Positions 14,679-17,738 of a stretch of 17,738 nt of DNA are shown here, piece by piece. The notes beneath the pieces were generated by a model, which was given only the letters and a program-made list of their open reading frames with translations, searched no databases and was not told where the DNA came from. Where the stretch lies: positions 1 to 17,738 of the forward strand of contig JADDPU010000632.1 in NCBI GenBank assembly GCA_016781725.1, in the 5' to 3' direction. A program made the translations under genes and the position numbers. Origin of the DNA: Rubrobacter sp. Its GTDB lineage: Bacteria > Actinomycetota > Rubrobacteria > Rubrobacterales > Rubrobacteraceae. Numbering within the stretch: position 1 is the stretch's first letter; each line of letters starts with the position of its first letter.

Positions 14679-15851
14679 CTAATAGCGCAGCTTGTAACCG
14701 CGGCGCAGCAGCTCCGTCGTGCCCCAAAAGGCCAGCACGGCGAATACCCCTAGCGCCGCTAAGGTCGGGTATGGGGGGACATCCGAGACCCCCACCGCAG
14801 CGTACCGGAACGCGTCCACGGCGTAGAAGATTGGGTCGAGGTAGGTGGCTACCCGCAAGGGGGCGGGCAGCATCTCCGCCGAGTAGAACACCCCGCCCAA
14901 GAAGGTCAGGGGCTGGAGGACGATGGTGCTCAGGAAGAAGATGTGGTCTATGCGGGTGGCAAGCACCCCGGCCACCACTCCAAGGGAGGCGAAAGCGACG
15001 CTCGTAGCCAAGCCCGCGGCCATGAGCAGTAGGGGCCGCTCGGCCGGAAGACCCGCCAAGGGGATCGCCAGGGCGAACGTGCCTGCGCCCACGATCATCC
15101 CCCGCAGGACGCCCCCCAGCACGTAGGCCAGGGTGATCTGCAAGGGCGTCATGGGGCTGATGAGGATATCGTCTATGTAGCGTTCGCGCTTGGCGTCGAA
15201 GAGGCTTGAGGAGGTGTTGCCGTAGGAAGCGGTGATGACGCTCAGGAGGATCAGGCCGGGCAGTATGAACTGCAGGTAAGGCACGTCCTCGACCTCCCGG
15301 ATGCGGCTCCCCAGCCCGTACCCGAAGACTACGACGTAAAGCGCCGAGGTGAGCAGGGGTGAGAGCAGAGTTTGCGTCCACACCTTCAGGAAACGGTTTA
15401 CCTCTCTCCACAGGAGCGTCCTGAATGGCAGCCCGTAGAGTTTCGACGACCACGCGTCTTCGGCGCTCGCCACGGCGTCCTCCCCTTGGACGCCCTTTCG
15501 GCTATCGGGTTCGCCGCTCATGTCCGGTGGGCGAGCCGGGGACCGACGAAGCGCGGCCTGGATCATCTCCCCGGTGGGGTGATCCTTGAGGCCCTCGGGG
15601 GTGGCGTAGACCCTGCAACCCAGCCGCCAGTTGTCCCGCTCGGCGGTGGAACTCGGGAAGAGGTCCCGGCCGCTCACCCGGATGGTAGGGCTGCCGGGGA
15701 ACTTCAACGCCTTGGCCTCCTCGTCCGTGTTCACCGCGACCAGCTCGACCTCCACCCGGATGCCCTCCCGCGAAAGAGCCTCCTTCAAACTCTGCTCCGC
15801 CTTTCGGTAGCCCGGGCAGCCATCGAAGTACAGCAACTCCACCTTGTCCAT
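14679..15851 (-). CDS. Fusion of thioredoxin-fold (DF (seleno)protein-like) domain and YadH-type ABC-2 permease
   Basis: A 390-residue chain in two parts. Residues 1-105 are a small cytosolic thioredoxin-like domain: VELLYFDGCPGYRKAEQS with Cys12 in CPGY, FPGSPTIRVSGRDL, and WRLGCRVY with Cys79. This resembles the DF (seleno)protein family, distantly related to mercury-handling proteins. Residues of about 140-390 are an ABC-2 permease of the YadH kind: WREVNRFLKVWTQTLLSPLL, LQFILPGLILLSVITASYGN, DDILISPMTPLQI, LQPLTFLGGVFYSAEMLP and DPIFYAVDAFRY. An in-frame ATG at residue 111 has no SD, so I regard this as one chain. The partner ATPase (YadG) is missing from the window. The start ATG is seven bases from a TATGAT hexamer. 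The CcdA-like gene follows directly. Role: export or flipping of an unknown substrate linked to thiol redox state (inference). Confidence 0.82.
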   Translation of the reverse strand: MDKVELLYFDGCPGYRKAEQSLKEALSREGIRVEVELVAVNTDEEAKALKFPGSPTIRVSGRDLFPSSTAERDNWRLGCRVYATPEGLKDHPTGEMIQAALRRSPARPPDMSGEPDSRKGVQGEDAVASAEDAWSSKLYGLPFRTLLWREVNRFLKVWTQTLLSPLLTSALYVVVFGYGLGSRIREVEDVPYLQFILPGLILLSVITASYGNTSSSLFDAKRERYIDDILISPMTPLQITLAYVLGGVLRGMIVGAGTFALAIPLAGLPAERPLLLMAAGLATSVAFASLGVVAGVLATRIDHIFFLSTIVLQPLTFLGGVFYSAEMLPAPLRVATYLDPIFYAVDAFRYAAVGVSDVPPYPTLAALGVFAVLAFWGTTELLRRGYKLRY

Positions 15852-16203
15852 GCCTTACATCATATACGCAGGTGGCGATGAGTTGTACGTGACCGACGTC
15901 CGAGGCTCTTTCTTCTAGAAAGAAGGCGAGAGTAGGGTTGGGGAGGCTCAGAGACCGTATAGGATGCGAGCAGGAAGGTGGCCCGCAAATGACGCTGCGG
16001 GCGGATTCTTCGCGTTCCGACTGGTAGCCCCGCGAAGTAGGGGACGTCTCAGGCCAGGGGAGGACGCCGGGTCGGGCGAAGCTCATCTGGCAGGAATGGT
16101 GTTCGCACGATGTGTAGTGGCGCGGCCATCTCGCCGCGGGTGCGCGACCTTTGACGGTACAAGCTATAGATCTCGGGGTACGGTTCGTGACAGGAGTGAG
16201 TAT
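15852..16203. other. Intergenic stretch with two hairpins and no gene
   Basis: No convincing coding frame was found on either strand in these 352 bases. TCTTTC (15907-15912) pairs with GAAAGA (15918-15923), upstream of the fusion gene promoter, as a possible operator. GCCCGCA (15981-15987) pairs with TGCGGGC (15996-16002) over eight bases and could end transcripts coming from the glutaredoxin gene. The rest shows nothing I can name. Confidence 0.5.
15859..15864 (-). promoter_or_regulatory. Candidate -10 box for a leaderless message of the fusion gene
   Basis: On the minus strand TATGAT (15864 down to 15859) ends seven bases before the ATG at 15851-15849. Transcription would then start at or next to the A of the ATG. 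There is no properly spaced SD: AAGG lies two bases from the ATG. The -35 region is weak. Confidence 0.4.
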
Positions 16204-16434
16204 TCAAATAAAACATCCCCGGCCCATCCAGCCTACCCGGACGGGCTTGCCCTCCTCGACGACCACGGGCACGGTGCGGTTGCCGCCGGTGATCCCGAGC
16301 ATCCGCTCGTACGCCTCACGGTCCTTCTCCACGTCGTACTCGACGAAGTCCACGCCGCGCCATTCGAGGTCCTCGCGGGCCGCGGCGCTGAACTCGCAGC
16401 CCGCCGCAGTGTAAAGCTCTACCGTCTCGGCCAT
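16204..16434 (-). CDS. Monothiol glutaredoxin-family protein
   Basis: A 76-residue cytosolic protein with a glutaredoxin fold pattern: first strand ETVELYTAAGC, active site CEFS, helix REDLEWRGVDFVEYDVEKD, the cis-Pro block GGNRTVPVVVEEGKPV, and a C-terminal GWMGRGC. The usual CPYC is CEFS, so only the first redox Cys (Cys13) remains; a further Cys near the C-terminus may take part. ATG 16434 has GGAG five bases upstream (AGGAGATAGAATG). It would reduce or carry a mixed disulfide for a low-molecular-weight thiol. It is read in the same direction as the thioredoxin-permease fusion, 350 bases upstream of it. A damaged second copy lies at 2987-3238. Confidence 0.85.
   Translation of the reverse strand: MAETVELYTAAGCEFSAAAREDLEWRGVDFVEYDVEKDREAYERMLGITGGNRTVPVVVEEGKPVRVGWMGRGCFI
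16265..16361. repeat. Right copy of the 97-base direct repeat (glutaredoxin core)
   Basis: Matches 3048-3144 at 93 of 97 positions, including 47 identical bases from 16265. This copy lies within an intact gene. The difference positions here are 16312, 16318, 16326 and 16348. Confidence 0.9.
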
Positions 16435-16949
16435 TCTATCTCCTATGTACTGCTATGCTCTTTCCCCGGTATCGTATCCCATAAGCTTTCACAAATGCCC
16501 GAGCTTGCGCGGCCGCCAGTCGAAGAAGAGCCACCTCTCATCTTACCCGCTGGCCCCGAATCACGGTTGGGTCATCCCAATATTTGATTATTTGCGAGTT
16601 TTCGGAACATTAACCGCATGAGGATAGGCCATGCGCGGAGTCTACGTGCGGGTAATCGCGAGCTTGCTCGTGGAGATCGGGGAGGCCGATGTAGACTGCC
16701 TGCGTCGTCCCGGCGCTTAGGTCGTCGGGGAGCGCACCCTACCTGCGGAGGCCCAAGTGGGGACCCGGACCTCAAGAGAACCTTTTCCCGGGTAGCGTTT
16801 ACGGTGCTTTCTTGCCCTCAGCGAAACTGGAAGTACTACCTGCGGGGACCGGAATCCCGTGACGGCTCGAGGGAGGACATCGGGATGCACCTGACCATCT
16901 CGTAGAGACGCCCCTAAACAGGTCGCCGTGAACCCCTACGTCTCGTTTC
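16435..16949. other. 515-base stretch without a convincing gene
   Basis: The first about 60 bases must carry the glutaredoxin promoter and SD (minus strand); no clear promoter hexamers were recognised. An AT-rich patch lies at 16578-16618. A plus-strand frame from ATG 16631 reads RGVYVRVIASLLVEIGEADV and stops at a TAG after 29 codons, then stays open in the same frame for a while (VVGERTLPAEAQVG). It could be the remains of a gene, but I do not recognise it. Confidence 0.35.
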
Positions 16950-17348
16950 CTACGGCCGACGCCCCTCGCCCAACATTCCCTGTATTCCTCGGTCTATCCT
17001 TTTCATCGTGGCGTGGTGCATCTCTTCCATGGTAGCGCGCCGCAGGATCCGCACCTGCTCCAGGTAACCCTCCACGATGGCCCGGTTTGGGTGGTCTCCG
17101 GGTAGACCACGCAGTTCCCGCTCCAGCTGCCCTTCGTAGACTCCGAGCTGACTTAACCTCTTCGCCAGGTCGTCCGCGCGCCGGCGTGGAGTGTAGAGCC
17201 TAGCGGCGAACCCGCCGACGCGTCTTACGACGTCCCGCGGTTCGATATCGAACACCATCCCGATCGTCGCCAACGCAACGCCCCCCACCAACAGAACGAG
17301 CGCGGGTGCCATCAAAACGAAGAAAACAACCAGGGCTGCTTCAACCAT
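16950..17348 (-). CDS. Small membrane-anchored protein with helical C-terminus, unknown function
   Basis: A 132-residue protein that I do not recognise. The N-terminal VEAALVVFFVLMAPALVLLV and GGVALATIGMVF form one long or two short hydrophobic helices. The rest is charged and helix-prone (DDLAKRLSQLGVYEGQLERE, EGYLEQVRILRRATMEEMHH), probably cytoplasmic and able to form coiled coils. ATG 17348 is chosen because GGAGGAG lies about six bases upstream and the protein then begins with the membrane segment; a longer frame to 17390 would add 14 Arg-rich residues. It is preceded by a MerR-type dyad promoter at 17421-17452. No neighbour hints at its role. Confidence 0.6.
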   Translation of the reverse strand: MVEAALVVFFVLMAPALVLLVGGVALATIGMVFDIEPRDVVRRVGGFAARLYTPRRRADDLAKRLSQLGVYEGQLERELRGLPGDHPNRAIVEGYLEQVRILRRATMEEMHHATMKRIDRGIQGMLGEGRRP

Positions 17349-17420
17349 CGCTCTCCTCCACGGTCGTCCCCGCCTTCCCCGGAACACCAACTTCGGGCAG
17401 TATAACCCTGGCTACGGTCC

Positions 17421-17452
17421 GATATAGACCTTCCATCTAGGTGGAAGGTCCG
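17421..17452 (-). promoter_or_regulatory. MerR-family-like dyad operator within a promoter
   Basis: GACCTTCCA (17427-17435) and TGGAAGGTC (17442-17450) form a perfect 9-base inverted repeat; over the full 24 bases, 11 of 12 pairs match. Read on the minus strand, CGGACC (-35, 17452-17447) and TATATC (-10, 17426-17421) are 20 bases apart, with the dyad in the spacer. The half-site ACCTTCC...GGAAGGT is as in CueR-type MerR operators, where a 19-20 base spacer is the hallmark. It points to the gene at 17348. Confidence 0.5.
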
Positions 17453-17738
17453 GGCGAAGCTGAGGAATCACCCGAAACTCCAACGGGCGGGGACGGGGTG
17501 CCAGTTCGTGGGCGTTCGTTTGGACGATCCTATCGCCTGCTCGCTGGAGCCTTTCTCTGCGGCTCGGCCCGTGGGAGAAGTCCCGTTCTCGCGCGAGGTA
17601 TGCGCGCTCGTGAAATGCGCGTAGGCCGACGTTCTCGCTGGTCTAGCGTAGATCGTGAGGGTTCAGGAGGACGTTGATCACGTCGCCTAGGAGGTTTGGG
17701 ACCGAGCACGGCCACGGCGCTGGCGGTCCCGAGGAAGC
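17453..17738. other. Right-edge stretch; possible C-terminus of a minus-strand gene
   Basis: No clear gene. On the minus strand one frame enters from the edge (17738) and stops at the TAG at 17643-17645; its last residues are NLLGDVINVLLNPHDLR, which look protein-like. An adjacent frame reads FLGTASAVAVLGPKPP just before, so a frameshifted gene end is possible. I do not recognise it, and the partner sequence lies outside the window. Confidence 0.25.

Noticed and set aside
15430..15540. Possibility that the permease starts separately at the in-frame ATG at residue 111 of the fusion
   Set aside because: No SD before it and no stop codon between the domains; kept as a fusion, with a check suggested.
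17441..17677. Plus-strand frame of 78 codons at the right edge
   Set aside because: Low-complexity Arg/Gly/Ser-rich translation with no SD; its start lies within the dyad operator.
1..17738. CRISPR arrays, tRNA/rRNA genes, insertion sequences, phage genes
   Set aside because: None seen: no regularly spaced repeats, no T-loop-like motifs in a cloverleaf, no transposase or integrase motifs.

Overview
The window is GC-rich, densely coding DNA with many GTG/TTG starts, short overlaps and good Shine-Dalgarno (SD) sites. It looks like an actinobacterium, and the gene content best fits the Rubrobacter lineage; that assignment is an inference from style and content, not from a marker gene. No rRNA, tRNA, CRISPR array, transposase or phage gene was seen.

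Left end (1-2937, + strand): the tail of a tetrapyrrole operon: hemC (C-terminal part), a fused uroporphyrinogen-III methyltransferase/uroporphyrinogen-III synthase, and hemB. After it, on the - strand, lies a decayed glutaredoxin copy (2987-3238). Its near-identical relative is intact 13 kb further on (16204-16434), in the same orientation.

Centre (3354-11451): a MerA-like flavin disulfide reductase, a TVP38/TMEM64 membrane protein, a YnjB-type lipoprotein binding protein, two YnjC-like permeases, a YnjF-like CDP-alcohol phosphatidyltransferase on the opposite strand, a second TVP38/TMEM64 protein and a YnjD-like ATPase with an extra C-terminal domain. This set corresponds to the E. coli ydjXYZ-ynjABCDEF neighbourhood, whose transport substrate and purpose are, to my knowledge, unknown. 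I consider it the main candidate for a little-described system: an ABC importer tied to VTT-fold membrane proteins, a phospholipid-synthase-like enzyme and a redox enzyme.

Right half (11543-16434): a zinc-hydrolase-like membrane protein with a paralogue broken by a one-base deletion; an NDH-2-like oxidoreductase of the type often fused to SelD, here without SelD; and a two-gene - strand operon in which a thioredoxin-fold domain is fused to a YadH-type ABC-2 permease, followed by a CcdA-like two-cysteine membrane protein. The intact glutaredoxin lies upstream. The right half thus has a strong thiol/redox theme.

Right end (16435-17738): sparse. It holds one small membrane/coiled-coil protein of unknown function, preceded by a 24-base dyad that looks like a MerR-family operator in a promoter with a 20-base spacer.
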